A stretch of DNA of 64,000 nt from Limimaricola pyoseonensis (GTDB lineage: Bacteria; Pseudomonadota; Alphaproteobacteria; Rhodobacterales; Rhodobacteraceae): assembly GCF_900102015.1 (NCBI RefSeq), contig NZ_FNAT01000002.1, forward strand, positions 310,001-374,000, in the 5' to 3' direction. Position numbers and translations under genes: made by a program. The notes beneath the pieces are model-generated. The model had not been told where the DNA came from, did not search any database, and saw only the letters and a program-made list of their open reading frames with translations. This document shows, in pieces, positions 1-8,719 of this stretch (its first letter is position 1; every line of letters starts with the position of its first letter).

Positions 1-493
1 CCAGGGCCGCGCGCGCCCGCGTCGTCTGGCCCAGAAGCACCCGCACCGGCCCGGAAAAGCCGCGCTCGGCGAAGCGGCGAGTGACGGCGACGTAGCGGCC
101 GGGTTCCGCGCCCAGATCGCCGTCGTAGAAGACCGGGCCCACGCCCTCGCGCTCGGGCGGCAGCGGCGCCGCGTCGCTGCCGGTCAGCGTCGCGCCGTCC
201 GGGCCGATCACCCGGTAGCGGATGCGGTCCTCGGGCGCGAGCGCCAGCATCTGGAAGGCCGAGACCGGCATGTCGACCACCACCGCGCCGTCGCGCACCG
301 ACATCGAGGCGGCGATGTCGCTCGCCGCGCCGACGAGCAGCCGGTCATAGGCCTCGCGCGCCGCCTGCCGGCCATAGGCCAGCGCCACCGCCAGCACCAC
401 CACGCCGCCCAGCAGCAGCACCGCGCCCACCGCGAGCGCCACGCGCGACTTCAGCGACAGCGTGCGCACCGGCGGCGCAGGCGTCTCAGCCAT
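1..493 (-). CDS. tctE: TctE-like sensor histidine kinase, N-terminal part (cut by window edge)
   Basis: This is the first 164 codons of an inner-membrane sensor kinase; the catalytic half lies beyond the left edge. A transmembrane helix (about residues 16-40) is followed by a periplasmic region with the pattern of the 2CSK_N sensor domain of TctE-type kinases (Asp-Met-Pro, Met-Leu, a Tyr-Arg-Val strand, then Leu-Thr-Gly). The ATG follows a GAGGTGG ribosome site and overlaps the end of the response-regulator gene by 8 bp, so the two are translated together. Next to tctCBA it probably senses a tricarboxylate or similar acid in the periplasm; the ligand is inferred. Confidence 0.85.
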   Translation of the reverse strand, partial: MAETPAPPVRTLSLKSRVALAVGAVLLLGGVVVLAVALAYGRQAAREAYDRLLVGAASDIAASMSVRDGAVVVDMPVSAFQMLALAPEDRIRYRVIGPDGATLTGSDAAPLPPEREGVGPVFYDGDLGAEPGRYVAVTRRFAERGFSGPVRVLLGQTTRARAAL

Positions 494-1163
494 CGCCCGC
501 CACCTCGAGCCGGTAGCCCAGGCCCCGATGCGTCTCGATCGCCACGCCCGATCCCGAGAGCTTCTTGCGCAGGCGGGCCACGTAGAGCTCGACCGCGTTG
601 TCGCCGACATCGGCGTTCTCGAAGCCGAACAGCCCGTCGAACAGCCGGTCCTTGGGCATGATCCGGCCGCGGTTGGCCACCAGCAGGTTCAGGAGCGCCA
701 GCTCGCGCCGGGTGGCCGAGACCGTGGCCCCGTTCACCCGCAGGCTCTGCGCCGCCGGGTCGAAGTCGAGCCCCGCGAGCGTCACCCGGTTCTCGGCCCG
801 TCCCGCCTCGCGGCGGGTGAGCGCGCGCACCCGCGCCTCCAGCTCGCGCAGGTCGAAGGGCTTCACGAGGTAGTCGTCGGCGCCCTCGTCGAGCGCGCCG
901 ACCCGGTCCTCGACCGCCGATTGCGCGGTCAGCACCAAGACCGGCGTGCGGTCGCCGGCGCGGCGGCGCTCGCGCAGGAAGTCGCGGCCCGATCCGTCGG
1001 GCAGGTTCAGGTCGAGGATCACCACGCCGTAATCCGTGAGCCCCGCGCAGGCGCGGGCATCGGCGAGCGTCGGCGCGACGTCGCAGGCGAAGCCCGCCCG
1101 CCCGAGGCTCGCGGATGCGGCCTCGGCGACGTCGGCGGTGTCCTCCACGATCAGCAGGCGCAT
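486..1163 (-). CDS. tctD: TctD-like OmpR-family response regulator
   Basis: A 225-residue two-component regulator. The receiver domain (residues 1-115) has the acidic pocket E7/D8, phosphoacceptor D51, T79 and K101. The C-terminal OmpR/PhoB winged helix (about 125-222) ends in the usual Gly-Leu-Gly-Tyr hairpin. The start was placed at the ATG behind GGGGAGGGACGAG; upstream in-frame sequence is antisense to tctC and not plausible protein. It is divergent from tctCBA and co-transcribed with the sensor, so it most likely activates the transporter when substrate is present. Confidence 0.92.
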   Translation of the reverse strand: MRLLIVEDTADVAEAASASLGRAGFACDVAPTLADARACAGLTDYGVVILDLNLPDGSGRDFLRERRRAGDRTPVLVLTAQSAVEDRVGALDEGADDYLVKPFDLRELEARVRALTRREAGRAENRVTLAGLDFDPAAQSLRVNGATVSATRRELALLNLLVANRGRIMPKDRLFDGLFGFENADVGDNAVELYVARLRKKLSGSGVAIETHRGLGYRLEVAGDG

Positions 1164-1228
1164 CTCGTCCCTCCCCGGCGGCCGAGCATAGGGCCGTTGC
1201 GGCGCGAGCAGAAGGCCGCGCGCGGCGA

Positions 1229-1248
1229 TGACAGCTTGGTGACAGCTT
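1229..1248. promoter_or_regulatory. Direct repeat, candidate TctD binding site
   Basis: Two exact copies of TGACAGCTT lie 11 bp apart (one helical turn) in the divergent region between tctD and tctC. OmpR/PhoB-family regulators bind such tandem half-sites. Read on the minus strand the core is CTGTCA-N5-CTGTCA, which also resembles a PhoB box, so Pho control is the alternative. Confidence 0.5.
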
Positions 1249-1316
1249 CGCGGTAGAAAAGGGACCCCGCATCCGGCGGGAGGAGTCCGGCCGGACCACG
1301 AAATGGGAGAGACAAG

Positions 1317-2306
1317 ATGACGATCACCATCCGTCGCGGCCTCGTGGCCGCCGCGCTGCTCGGCTGCGCGCCCGGCGCGCTCATGGCGCAGGACTTCACC
1401 CCCGAGAGCCCCGAATGCATCGCGCCCGCCAACCCGGGCGGCGGCTGGGACTTCACCTGCCGCCAGGCGGGCAAGACGCTGCAGGATCTCGACCTGATCC
1501 CCTCGACCATGCAGGTGGTGAACCTCGCCGGCGGCGGCGGCGGCGTGGCCTTCGCCGAGGTGGTGAACAAGCGCGCCGACGACAACGACCTCGTGGTCGC
1601 GGCCTCCTCGGCCACCGCGACGCGGCTGGCGCAGAACGCCTATCCGGGCAACACCATGGACCAGGTCCGCTGGCTGGGTTCGGTCGGCGCCGATTACGGC
1701 GTGATCGCGGTTTCGGCCGACAGCGAGGTGCAGGACCTGCCGCAGCTGATGGAGATGATCAAGTCGGACCCGACCTCGGTCTCGATCGGCGGCGGCTCGG
1801 CCGTGGGCGGCTGGGACCACCTCAAGGTGCTGATCGCGGCGCAGGAGGCCGGGATCGAGGAGGTGCGCGGCGTCAAGTACATCGCCTTCGACGGCGGCGG
1901 CGAGGCGGTGACGCAGCTGCTGGCGGGCTCGCTGCAGGCCTTCACCGGCGACCTGTCGGAATCCACCGGCTTCATCGAGTCGGGCGACATCCGCGTGCTG
2001 GCGGTGCTGGCGCCGGAGCGGCTCGAGGGCGAGTACTCGGACATCCCGACCGCCAAGGAGCAGGGCATCGACGCGGTCGGCGCCAACTGGCGCGGCTTCT
2101 ACGGCCCGGGCGAGATGTCGGACGCGGCCTATGACTACTGGGTCTCGGCGCTCGACCAGCTCTACGCCTCCGACGAGTGGAAGGCGATCATGGAGAGCAA
2201 CGGCCTCGCGCCGCTCGACCTGCAGGGCGAGGAGTTCCAGGCCTTCGTGCAGGAGTCGGTGAGCGAGATCACCGAGCTGTCGAAGGAAATCGGCATCATC
2301 CAGTAA
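1317..2306 (+). CDS. tctC: Tripartite tricarboxylate transporter substrate-binding protein
   Basis: A 329-residue periplasmic binding protein of the Bug/TctC family. A Sec signal peptide (Arg-rich start, hydrophobic core to about residue 23, likely cut after Leu-Met-Ala) precedes a mature domain opening with the family pattern Cys-Ile-Ala-Pro-Ala-Asn-Pro-Gly-Gly-Gly-Trp-Asp. The conserved Gly-Gly-Gly-Ser and Phe-Asp-Gly-Gly-Gly-Glu loops follow. It delivers substrate to TctAB, encoded just downstream. GGGAGAGACAAG precedes the ATG. Citrate-like acids are the classic ligands, but Bug proteins bind many carboxylates, so the substrate is open. Confidence 0.93.
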   Translation: MTITIRRGLVAAALLGCAPGALMAQDFTPESPECIAPANPGGGWDFTCRQAGKTLQDLDLIPSTMQVVNLAGGGGGVAFAEVVNKRADDNDLVVAASSATATRLAQNAYPGNTMDQVRWLGSVGADYGVIAVSADSEVQDLPQLMEMIKSDPTSVSIGGGSAVGGWDHLKVLIAAQEAGIEEVRGVKYIAFDGGGEAVTQLLAGSLQAFTGDLSESTGFIESGDIRVLAVLAPERLEGEYSDIPTAKEQGIDAVGANWRGFYGPGEMSDAAYDYWVSALDQLYASDEWKAIMESNGLAPLDLQGEEFQAFVQESVSEITELSKEIGIIQ

Positions 2307-2316
2307 CGGCACCCGT

Positions 2317-2347
2317 GGCGGGGCGCGCCCGACGCGCGCGCCCCGCC
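2317..2347 (+). promoter_or_regulatory. Intercistronic 12-bp GC hairpin, tctC-tctB
   Basis: A perfect 12-bp inverted repeat (GGCGGGGCGCGC and its complement) with a 7-nt loop sits between the binding-protein gene and tctB, with no U-tract. It probably protects or partly terminates the tctC message so that more binding protein than permease is made. Equivalent hairpins occur in two other importer operons here. Confidence 0.6.
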
Positions 2348-2369
2348 CGCACAACACCGGGAGGATCGC

Positions 2370-2801
2370 ATGAGCGATCGCATCTTCGGCGGGATCGGTC
2401 TGATGCTGGCGCTGCTCTATGTCTGGCGCGCCGCGATCATCCCCGACAGCTTCATGTCCGACGCGGTGGGACCGCGCGCCTTTCCCTACGGGATCGCCGC
2501 GGTGCTGGCGCTGAGCTCGGTCTTCTTCCTGCTCAAGCCCGACCCGGCGCCGGAATGGCCGCGCGCGGGCCGGCTGGCCGAGATCGGCTTCGCGGTGCTG
2601 GTGATGATCGCCTATGCGCAGCTTCTGCCCGAGGTCGGCTTCCTGATCGCCACCGCCTTCGCCAGCGCCTACCTGACCTGGCGGCTCGGCTCGCCGCCGC
2701 TGCAGAGCGTGCTGATCGGCGCCGGCACCTCGATCGGCATCTACGTCATCTTCCGACTGATCCTTGGCCTGTCGCTGGCCAAGGGGCCGTTCGGCTTCTG
2801 A
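2370..2801 (+). CDS. tctB: Tripartite tricarboxylate transporter small membrane subunit
   Basis: A 143-residue integral membrane protein with four hydrophobic segments (around residues 5-25, 38-56, 70-90 and 105-130), the length and topology of the TctB family. GGGAGGATCGC gives a clear ribosome site. TctB pairs with the large subunit TctA to form the secondary, ion-driven channel. Its stop codon is 10 nt before the tctA start and the tctA ribosome site overlaps it, so translation is probably coupled. Confidence 0.9.
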   Translation: MSDRIFGGIGLMLALLYVWRAAIIPDSFMSDAVGPRAFPYGIAAVLALSSVFFLLKPDPAPEWPRAGRLAEIGFAVLVMIAYAQLLPEVGFLIATAFASAYLTWRLGSPPLQSVLIGAGTSIGIYVIFRLILGLSLAKGPFGF

Positions 2802-2811
2802 GGAGCGCGCC

Positions 2812-4353
2812 ATGGACCTTCTGGCTTCCCTCGGCGACGGCTTCGCCGTCGCGCTGACTTTCCAGAACATCGGCCTGGCGCTGATGGGCTGCTTTCTCGG
2901 CACGATCATGGGCGCGCTGCCCGGGCTCGGGCCCTCGAACGGCGTGGCGATCCTGATCCCGCTCGCCTTCACGCTGGGCTTGGGCGCGACGCCGTCGCTG
3001 ATCCTGCTCACGAGCGTCTATTACGGCGCGATGTATGGCGGGCGGATCTCCTCGATCCTGCTGAACATCCCCGGCGACGAGCCGGCGATGATGACCTGCC
3101 TCGACGGCTACCCGATGGCCCGCAATGGCCGGGCGGGCGAGGCGCTGGCGCTGTCGGGCGTCGCCTCCTTCGTCGGCGCCTTCTTCGCGACCTGGGGCCT
3201 CGTGCTGCTGGCGCCGCAGCTCGTCAAGGTGGCGCTGCTGTTCGGCCCGGCCGAGTATTTCGCGCTCTTCGCGCTGGCCTTCATGACGCTGGGCGGCGTC
3301 AGCTCGACCAACCAGGCGAAATCGGCCTTCGCCGCCGCGCTCGGTCTCGGGCTCGCCATGGTCGGCGTCGACACCCAGACCGGCGTGCCGCGCTTCACCT
3401 TCGGCGAGGTGCATCTCTATGACGGCATCGACTTCCTCGTCGCCATCGTCGGGCTGTTCGCGCTGTCGGAGGTGTTCATCTTCCTCGAGCATCGCGGCAC
3501 CGACAAGGATGCGAGCACCGCGCCGAAGCTGGCGATCGGCCGGATCGTGCCCTCCTGGGGCGTGCTGAAGAGCTGCACGCCGACCATGCTGCGCACCACG
3601 GTGCTGGGCTTCATCGCGGGCGTGCTGCCCGGGGCGGGGGCCTCGCTCGGCTCCTTCATCTCCTACTCGATGGAAAAGAAGCTGGTCGACCGCAATGGCA
3701 CCTTCGGCACCGGCGATCCGCGCGGCGTGGCCGCCCCCGAGGCCGGCAACAACGCCGCCGCCGGCGGCGCGCTGGTGCCGATGCTGGCGCTGGGCGTGCC
3801 GGGCTCGGGCACGACCGCGGTGCTGCTGGCGGTGCTTCTGTCGCTCAACATCACGCCGGGGCCCTTGCTGTTCACCCAGAACCCGGACGTGGTCTGGGGC
3901 CTGATTGCGGCGCTGTTCATCGGCAACGTCATGCTTCTGGCGATGAACATCCCGATGGTCGGCCTGTTCGTGCGGGTGCTGATGGTGCCGCCGCGCATCC
4001 TGATGCCGGTGGTGGCGATGGTCTCCTTCGTCGGCATCTACGGCATCTCGGGCTCGAGCTTCGACCTGATGGTGATGATCGGCTTCGGCGTGATGGGCTG
4101 GGTGCTCAGGAAGCTCGACGTGCCGCTGGTGCCGGTGATCCTCGGCACGCTTCTGGGCAACGCCATGGAGGTGAACATGCGCCGCGCCGTGACCATCGCC
4201 GATGGCGACTACTCGGTGCTGTTCGGCTCGTGGCTGACGCTGGTGCTCTGGGCGATCGCGATCGTGGGCTTCGTGCTGCCGATCTTCGTCGGCGGCGTGG
4301 TCAAGGCGCGGATGCGGGGTGCGGCCCAGCGCGAGGCGGCGCAGACCGACTGA
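2812..4353 (+). CDS. tctA: Tripartite tricarboxylate transporter large membrane subunit
   Basis: A 513-residue TctA permease with about 11-12 hydrophobic segments. The two family loops are visible: Gly-Ala-Leu-Pro-Gly-Leu-Gly-Pro-Ser-Asn near residue 35, and the repeat-related Gly-Val-Leu-Pro-Gly-Ala-Gly-Ala-Ser near residue 275. An in-frame ATG 48 nt upstream lies inside tctB and was rejected in favour of the ATG behind AGGAG. With TctB and TctC it imports a carboxylate using an ion gradient. It is the last gene of tctCBA, followed by a strong convergent hairpin. Confidence 0.93.
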   Translation: MDLLASLGDGFAVALTFQNIGLALMGCFLGTIMGALPGLGPSNGVAILIPLAFTLGLGATPSLILLTSVYYGAMYGGRISSILLNIPGDEPAMMTCLDGYPMARNGRAGEALALSGVASFVGAFFATWGLVLLAPQLVKVALLFGPAEYFALFALAFMTLGGVSSTNQAKSAFAAALGLGLAMVGVDTQTGVPRFTFGEVHLYDGIDFLVAIVGLFALSEVFIFLEHRGTDKDASTAPKLAIGRIVPSWGVLKSCTPTMLRTTVLGFIAGVLPGAGASLGSFISYSMEKKLVDRNGTFGTGDPRGVAAPEAGNNAAAGGALVPMLALGVPGSGTTAVLLAVLLSLNITPGPLLFTQNPDVVWGLIAALFIGNVMLLAMNIPMVGLFVRVLMVPPRILMPVVAMVSFVGIYGISGSSFDLMVMIGFGVMGWVLRKLDVPLVPVILGTLLGNAMEVNMRRAVTIADGDYSVLFGSWLTLVLWAIAIVGFVLPIFVGGVVKARMRGAAQREAAQTD

Positions 4354-4376
4354 GGCGCGAGGCAGGGCAGGCGGGC

Positions 4377-4404
4377 CGGGGCCGTCCCTTCGGGGGCGGC
4401 CCCG
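4377..4404. terminator. Bidirectional UUCG-tetraloop hairpin between convergent genes
   Basis: A 12-bp stem (CGGGGCCGTCCC with one G-U pair) closed by TTCG lies between the tctA stop and the end of the hybrid kinase gene. It lacks a T-run, so it may act as an mRNA end-protecting hairpin or weak terminator for both strands. Confidence 0.65.
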
Positions 4405-4410
4405 ATCCGT

Positions 4411-7302
4411 TCAGCCCTCGGCCAGCGCGCCGCAGCGTTCGGCCACGGCGCGCAGCAGCGCGTCCTGGCCGAAGGGCTTGGTGAGCGTGACCGCGTTCTC
4501 GACCGTCTCGGCGCCATCGACCCGGTCGCGACCGGTGGCGAAGATCACCGGCAGGCCGGGCTGGCGGCCCTGCGCGCGGCGCGCCACCTCGACGCCGGAC
4601 AGGTCCGGCAGGCCGACATCGACCAGCAGCAGGTCGGCCGGGGCGGCGGCCAGCAGGTCGAGCGCCTGCGCGCCCGAGGCCGCCTCGCGCACCTTTGCGC
4701 CGGCCGCCTCGAGCATCTCCACGAGGTCGAGCCGGATGAAGGTGTCGTCCTCGCAGACCACGATCCCGAGCCCGGCGCAGGCGGCGGCCGGGTCGCGCGG
4801 CGGGGCGGCGGGCTTCGGCGCTTCCGCCTTCGGGGCCGGCGCGGCGCCGCCCGGCGCGTCGAGCAGCTCGCGCAGCCGCTGCGCCAGAACCTCGCGGCGA
4901 TAGGGCTTGCGCAGAAGCTGGATGCCTTCGTCGAGCCGGCCGTCATGCACGATGGCGTCGCGCGAATAGCCTGAGGCGAACAGCACCGGCAGGCCGGGAT
5001 GCAGCGCCTGCGCCCGCTCGGCCATCTGGCGGCTGGTCAGCCTTCCCGGCATCACCACGTCCGTCAGCAGCAGGTCGAGATCCCGGCCGCTCTCGATCGC
5101 CGCGAGCCCCTCGTCGGCATCGGCCGCCTCGATCACGCCGTAGCCCAGATCCTCGAGCAGGTCGCGCGCGGTGCGGCGCACCGCGACGTCGTCCTCGACC
5201 AGCAGGATCGTCTCGCTGCCGCCCGCGACCGGGCGTTCGACGCGCGGCGGCGCGGTTTCCTCGGGGCGCAGCGAGCGCGGCAGGTAGATCCGCACCGTGG
5301 TGCCGCGGCCGGGGCGGCTGTCGATCGCGACATGGCCGCCCGACTGCTTCACGAAGCCGTAGACCATCGCCATGCCGAGCCCGGTGCCGCGGCCCTCGGG
5401 CTTGGTGGTGAAGAAGGGCTCGAAGATCTTGTCGATCACCTCGGAGGTCATGCCGCTGCCCTCGTCGGTGACGGCGAGGCAGACATATTCGCCCGGCACC
5501 ACGTCGCTTTGCGCGCGGGCATAGGCGGCGTCGAGCGTCGCGTTCTCGACCTCGATGCACAGCCGGCCCCGCCCCTCCATCGCGTCGCGGGCGTTGACCG
5601 CGAGGTTCAGAAGCGCGTTCTCGAGGTTGGCGCTGTCGATCAGCGTGTTCCACAGCCCCGATGCGACGCGGGTCTCGATCGCGATGCCCTCGCCCACCGC
5701 CGAACGCAGGATCGGGTCGATCTCGCCCAGCAGCCGCCCCAGATCGGTGGCGCGCGGCTCGAGCGGCTGGCGCCGGCCGAAGGCCAGGAGCTGCGCGGCG
5801 AGCGTGGCGCCGCGATCCACCGCCTGCATCGCCTGGTCGATGCGCTGCGCGGCGGGCGAGTCGGCCTCGAGACCGCGCTGCGCCAGCTGCAGGCTGCCGG
5901 TGATCGCCTGCAGCAGGTTGTTGAAGTCATGCGCCACGCCGCCGGCGAGGTTGCCGATCGCCTCCATCTTTTGGCTCTGGCGCAGCGTCGCGTTGACCTC
6001 CTCAAGCTCGCGGTTGCGGCTCTCGACCCGCTCCTCGAGCGTGGCGTTGAGCTCGGCCAGCGCCGCCTCGGTGGCCTTGCGGTCCTCGATGTCGGTGTTG
6101 CTGCCGATCCAGCGCCGGACGCGGCCGGCCTCGTCGTGGATCGGCACGGCGCGGGTCAGGTGCCAGCGATAGGTCCCGTCGCGGCGGCGCAGGCGGAACT
6201 CGGTCTCGTAGGTCTCGCCGGTGGCGACCGCGCGGGTCCAGATCGGGGCGACGCGGGCCACGTCGTCGGGATGCAGCACCCGGACCCAGTCCTCGCCCAG
6301 CAAGTCTCCGTCCGAGGTGCCGGCATAGGCGCGGACCTGGTCGCTGACCCAGTCGAGCAGGCCGTCGGGGCCGGCGGTCCAGACATGCGACGGCATGGAC
6401 TGCGCCATGGTGCGGAAGCGTTCCTCGGCCTCGCGCAGCTGCCGCTCGGCCTGTTTCTGCGCGGTCACGTCGTGGCCCTGCACGAGGATGCCGATGACAT
6501 CGCCGCCCGGGCCGCGCAGGGGCTGGTAGACGAAGTCGATGAACAGCTCGGTCGGCGGCGCGTCGCGCTCGACGTTCAGGAAGACCTGCGCGCCGCGCAG
6601 CGCGATCGGCTCGCCGGTGGCGTAGACCTGGTCCAGCATCTCGAAGAAGCCCTGGCCCTCGACCTCGGGCAGCGCCTCGCGCACCGGCAGGCCGATATAG
6701 TCGCGCTCGGGGCCGACGATCTGGCGATAGCTGTCATTGACCAGCCGGAACACGTGATCGGGCTCGGACAGGATCGCGATGAAGCTCGGGGCCTGGTCGA
6801 ACACGGTCTGGAAGAAGCGCGTGGCGGTGCCGAGCTCGAGGTTCTCCTGCGCCACGCTTTCGGCACGGCGGATCAGGTCGCCCTCCTCGCTGGTCTCGAA
6901 GCTGCCGGTCTGGCCGCGCTGGTGCAGGCGGGTGATGTCGTTGGTGTTCTGCAGGATGTACTCGACCCGGCCCTCGGCGTCGTAGATCGGGCTGTGCGTG
7001 GCGCTCCAGTAGCGGTGCTCGCGCCGGCCGTCGGGCATGTCGATCGGGTAGGGGATCAGCGGCAGGTGGTCGACCCGCCCGCTTTCGAGCACCCGCTGGA
7101 ACGAGCTTTGCAGCATCTGCTCGGACAGGCTGTCGGGCGGCGCGGGGAACTCCTCGGTGATGATTTTGCCGATCGGCGGATTGCCGGTGCGCCCGGTCAC
7201 TTCGAGATAGGCGGCGTTCGCCCAGACGATCCGGAGGTCGCGGTCGAGCAGGACATAAGGCGAAGGCACTGCCGCGAATATCGCCTCGACGTCGACGCCC
7301 AT
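4411..7302 (-). CDS. Hybrid sensor histidine kinase with three PAS and two receiver domains
   Basis: A 963-residue protein with no membrane segment, so probably cytoplasmic. Three PAS domains lie at about 1-125, 163-285 and 293-410, then a coiled-coil linker and a HisKA domain with phosphoacceptor H458 in Gly-Gly-Val-Ala-His-Asp-Phe-Asn-Asn. The ATPase domain (550-675) has N570, the Asp-Glu-Gly-Ser-Gly and Gly-Leu-Gly-Met boxes. Two receivers follow, with D748/K799 and D895/K942. The start was set at the ATG behind GGGAGAACAATCT; a 41-codon longer frame lacks a better site. No DNA-binding output is encoded. It is divergent from the TRAP operon, which suggests but does not prove that it controls it. 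Confidence 0.92.
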   Translation of the reverse strand: MGVDVEAIFAAVPSPYVLLDRDLRIVWANAAYLEVTGRTGNPPIGKIITEEFPAPPDSLSEQMLQSSFQRVLESGRVDHLPLIPYPIDMPDGRREHRYWSATHSPIYDAEGRVEYILQNTNDITRLHQRGQTGSFETSEEGDLIRRAESVAQENLELGTATRFFQTVFDQAPSFIAILSEPDHVFRLVNDSYRQIVGPERDYIGLPVREALPEVEGQGFFEMLDQVYATGEPIALRGAQVFLNVERDAPPTELFIDFVYQPLRGPGGDVIGILVQGHDVTAQKQAERQLREAEERFRTMAQSMPSHVWTAGPDGLLDWVSDQVRAYAGTSDGDLLGEDWVRVLHPDDVARVAPIWTRAVATGETYETEFRLRRRDGTYRWHLTRAVPIHDEAGRVRRWIGSNTDIEDRKATEAALAELNATLEERVESRNRELEEVNATLRQSQKMEAIGNLAGGVAHDFNNLLQAITGSLQLAQRGLEADSPAAQRIDQAMQAVDRGATLAAQLLAFGRRQPLEPRATDLGRLLGEIDPILRSAVGEGIAIETRVASGLWNTLIDSANLENALLNLAVNARDAMEGRGRLCIEVENATLDAAYARAQSDVVPGEYVCLAVTDEGSGMTSEVIDKIFEPFFTTKPEGRGTGLGMAMVYGFVKQSGGHVAIDSRPGRGTTVRIYLPRSLRPEETAPPRVERPVAGGSETILLVEDDVAVRRTARDLLEDLGYGVIEAADADEGLAAIESGRDLDLLLTDVVMPGRLTSRQMAERAQALHPGLPVLFASGYSRDAIVHDGRLDEGIQLLRKPYRREVLAQRLRELLDAPGGAAPAPKAEAPKPAAPPRDPAAACAGLGIVVCEDDTFIRLDLVEMLEAAGAKVREAASGAQALDLLAAAPADLLLVDVGLPDLSGVEVARRAQGRQPGLPVIFATGRDRVDGAETVENAVTLTKPFGQDALLRAVAERCGALAEG

Positions 7303-7520
7303 AGATTGTTCTCCCTGCCAGCCCTGCGGATATATTCGGCTTTTGGACTCAAGCAAGTCGGGCCGGTTCCGGATCCATGACGATTGCGCGCGCCGCGGCT
7401 GACGTAGCGGCGGCAACGTGGTCAAGAATAATTACCAGTTGCCTTCGCGCCGGATACACCCAATGATCGGGCTGCCTGCGGGGGGAGCGCGGGCAGATGA
7501 CTGGGAAGGGGAGGACAACC

Positions 7521-8660
7521 ATGACAGTCAAAGACAACTCCGCCGCGCGGGTATCGCGGCGCTCGTTCCTGAGGAAGGGCGCGCTGGGTGCCGGCGTCGC
7601 CGCGACCGGCGGCCTCGCGGCCCCGGCGGTGCTGGCGCAGAGCCCGATCGTGGTGAAGCTGCAGACCTCGTGGCCGGCATCCGACATCTGGCAGGAGATG
7701 GCGCAGCACTACGCCGACCGGGTGGAGGCGATGTCGGGCGGACGGCTCAAGGTTGACGTGCTGCCCGCCGGCGCCGTGGTCGCGGCGTTCCAGGTGATGG
7801 ACGCGGTCAGCGACGGCCTGATCGACATGGCGCATTCGGTGCCGGTCTACTGGTACGGCAAGAACAAGGCCGCCTCGCTGTTCGGCACCGGCCCGGTGTT
7901 CGGCGGCTCGGCCGACACCATGCTGGGCTGGTTCTATGCCGGCGGCGGCCAGGAGTTCTACCGCGAGCTGACGCAGGACATCATGGGGCTCGACGTGGTC
8001 GGCATGATGGGCTTCCCGATGCCCGCCCAGCCCTTCGGCTGGTTCAAGAACGAGGTCGCGGCGGTCGACGACATCAAGGGCCTGAAATACCGCACGGTGG
8101 GTCTCGCGGCCGACCTGATGCAGTCGATGGGCATGTCGGTGGCGCAGCTGCCGGGCGGCGAGATCGTCCCGGCGATGGAGCGCGGCGTGATCGACGCCTT
8201 CGAGTTCAACAACCCGACCTCCGACAGCCGCTTCGGCGCGCAGGACGTGGCCAAGAACTACTACCTGTCGTCCTATCACCAGGCCTCGGAGAGCTTCGAG
8301 TTCCTGTTCAGCCGCAGCTTCCTCGAGAGCCTCGACCCGGATCTGCAGGCGATCCTGCGCCACGCCGTCGAGGCCGCCTCGACCGCCAACTCGGCCACGG
8401 CGCTCGACCAGTACTCGCGAGACCTGCAGAAGCTGTCCGAGAGCGGCGTCACCGTGCACCGCACGCCGCAGGCGATCCTGTCGGCGCAGCTCGACGCCTG
8501 GGACGCGCTGATCCCCGAGCTGGAGCAGGACGAGTTCATGAAGCGCGTGCTCGACAGCCAGCGCGAATGGGTCGAGCGCGTGACCTACTACACGCTGATG
8601 AACTCGCCGGACTACACGCTCGCCTACGAGCACTACTACCCCGGCAAGCTGGCGCTCTGA
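7521..8660 (+). CDS. dctP: TRAP transporter substrate-binding protein (TakP-like, Tat signal)
   Basis: A 379-residue periplasmic binding protein. The N-terminus carries a twin-arginine signal (Ser-Arg-Arg-Ser-Phe-Leu-Arg-Lys) followed by an Ala/Gly-rich core to about residue 42, so it is exported folded. The mature part has DctP-family features, including the Lys-Tyr-Arg strand near residue 195 and Glu-Phe-Asn-Asn near 237, and resembles the oxo-acid/TakP subgroup. GGGGAGGACAACC fixes the start; an ATG 24 nt upstream was rejected. It feeds the DctQM pair downstream. Substrate unknown; the amidase in the same run points to an amide or its acid. Confidence 0.92.
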   Translation: MTVKDNSAARVSRRSFLRKGALGAGVAATGGLAAPAVLAQSPIVVKLQTSWPASDIWQEMAQHYADRVEAMSGGRLKVDVLPAGAVVAAFQVMDAVSDGLIDMAHSVPVYWYGKNKAASLFGTGPVFGGSADTMLGWFYAGGGQEFYRELTQDIMGLDVVGMMGFPMPAQPFGWFKNEVAAVDDIKGLKYRTVGLAADLMQSMGMSVAQLPGGEIVPAMERGVIDAFEFNNPTSDSRFGAQDVAKNYYLSSYHQASESFEFLFSRSFLESLDPDLQAILRHAVEAASTANSATALDQYSRDLQKLSESGVTVHRTPQAILSAQLDAWDALIPELEQDEFMKRVLDSQREWVERVTYYTLMNSPDYTLAYEHYYPGKLAL

Positions 8661-8673
8661 GCGCGGCCTGACC

Positions 8674-8698
8674 GCCCGGCGGCAGCGTGCCGCCGGGC
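8674..8698 (+). promoter_or_regulatory. Intercistronic 11-bp GC hairpin, dctP-dctQ
   Basis: A perfect 11-bp inverted repeat (GCCCGGCGGCA, loop GCG) lies between dctP and dctQ without a U-run. It is the same arrangement as between tctC and tctB, and probably sets a high ratio of binding protein to permease by stabilising the upstream message. Confidence 0.6.
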
Positions 8699-8719
8699 CC
8701 CCAACCCCACGGGACACGC

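Noticed and set aside
4999-7380. A 793-codon plus-strand open frame opposite the hybrid kinase
   Set aside because: It is antisense to a gene with full domain structure; open frames of this length arise from the GC-rich third-position bias, and the product is His/Arg/Ala-rich without any family motif.
7303-7520. Sigma-54 promoter for the TRAP operon, as in dctA/dctP systems with DctD
   Set aside because: No TGGCAC-N5-TTGC-type element is present in the divergent region and no DctD-like activator is encoded here.
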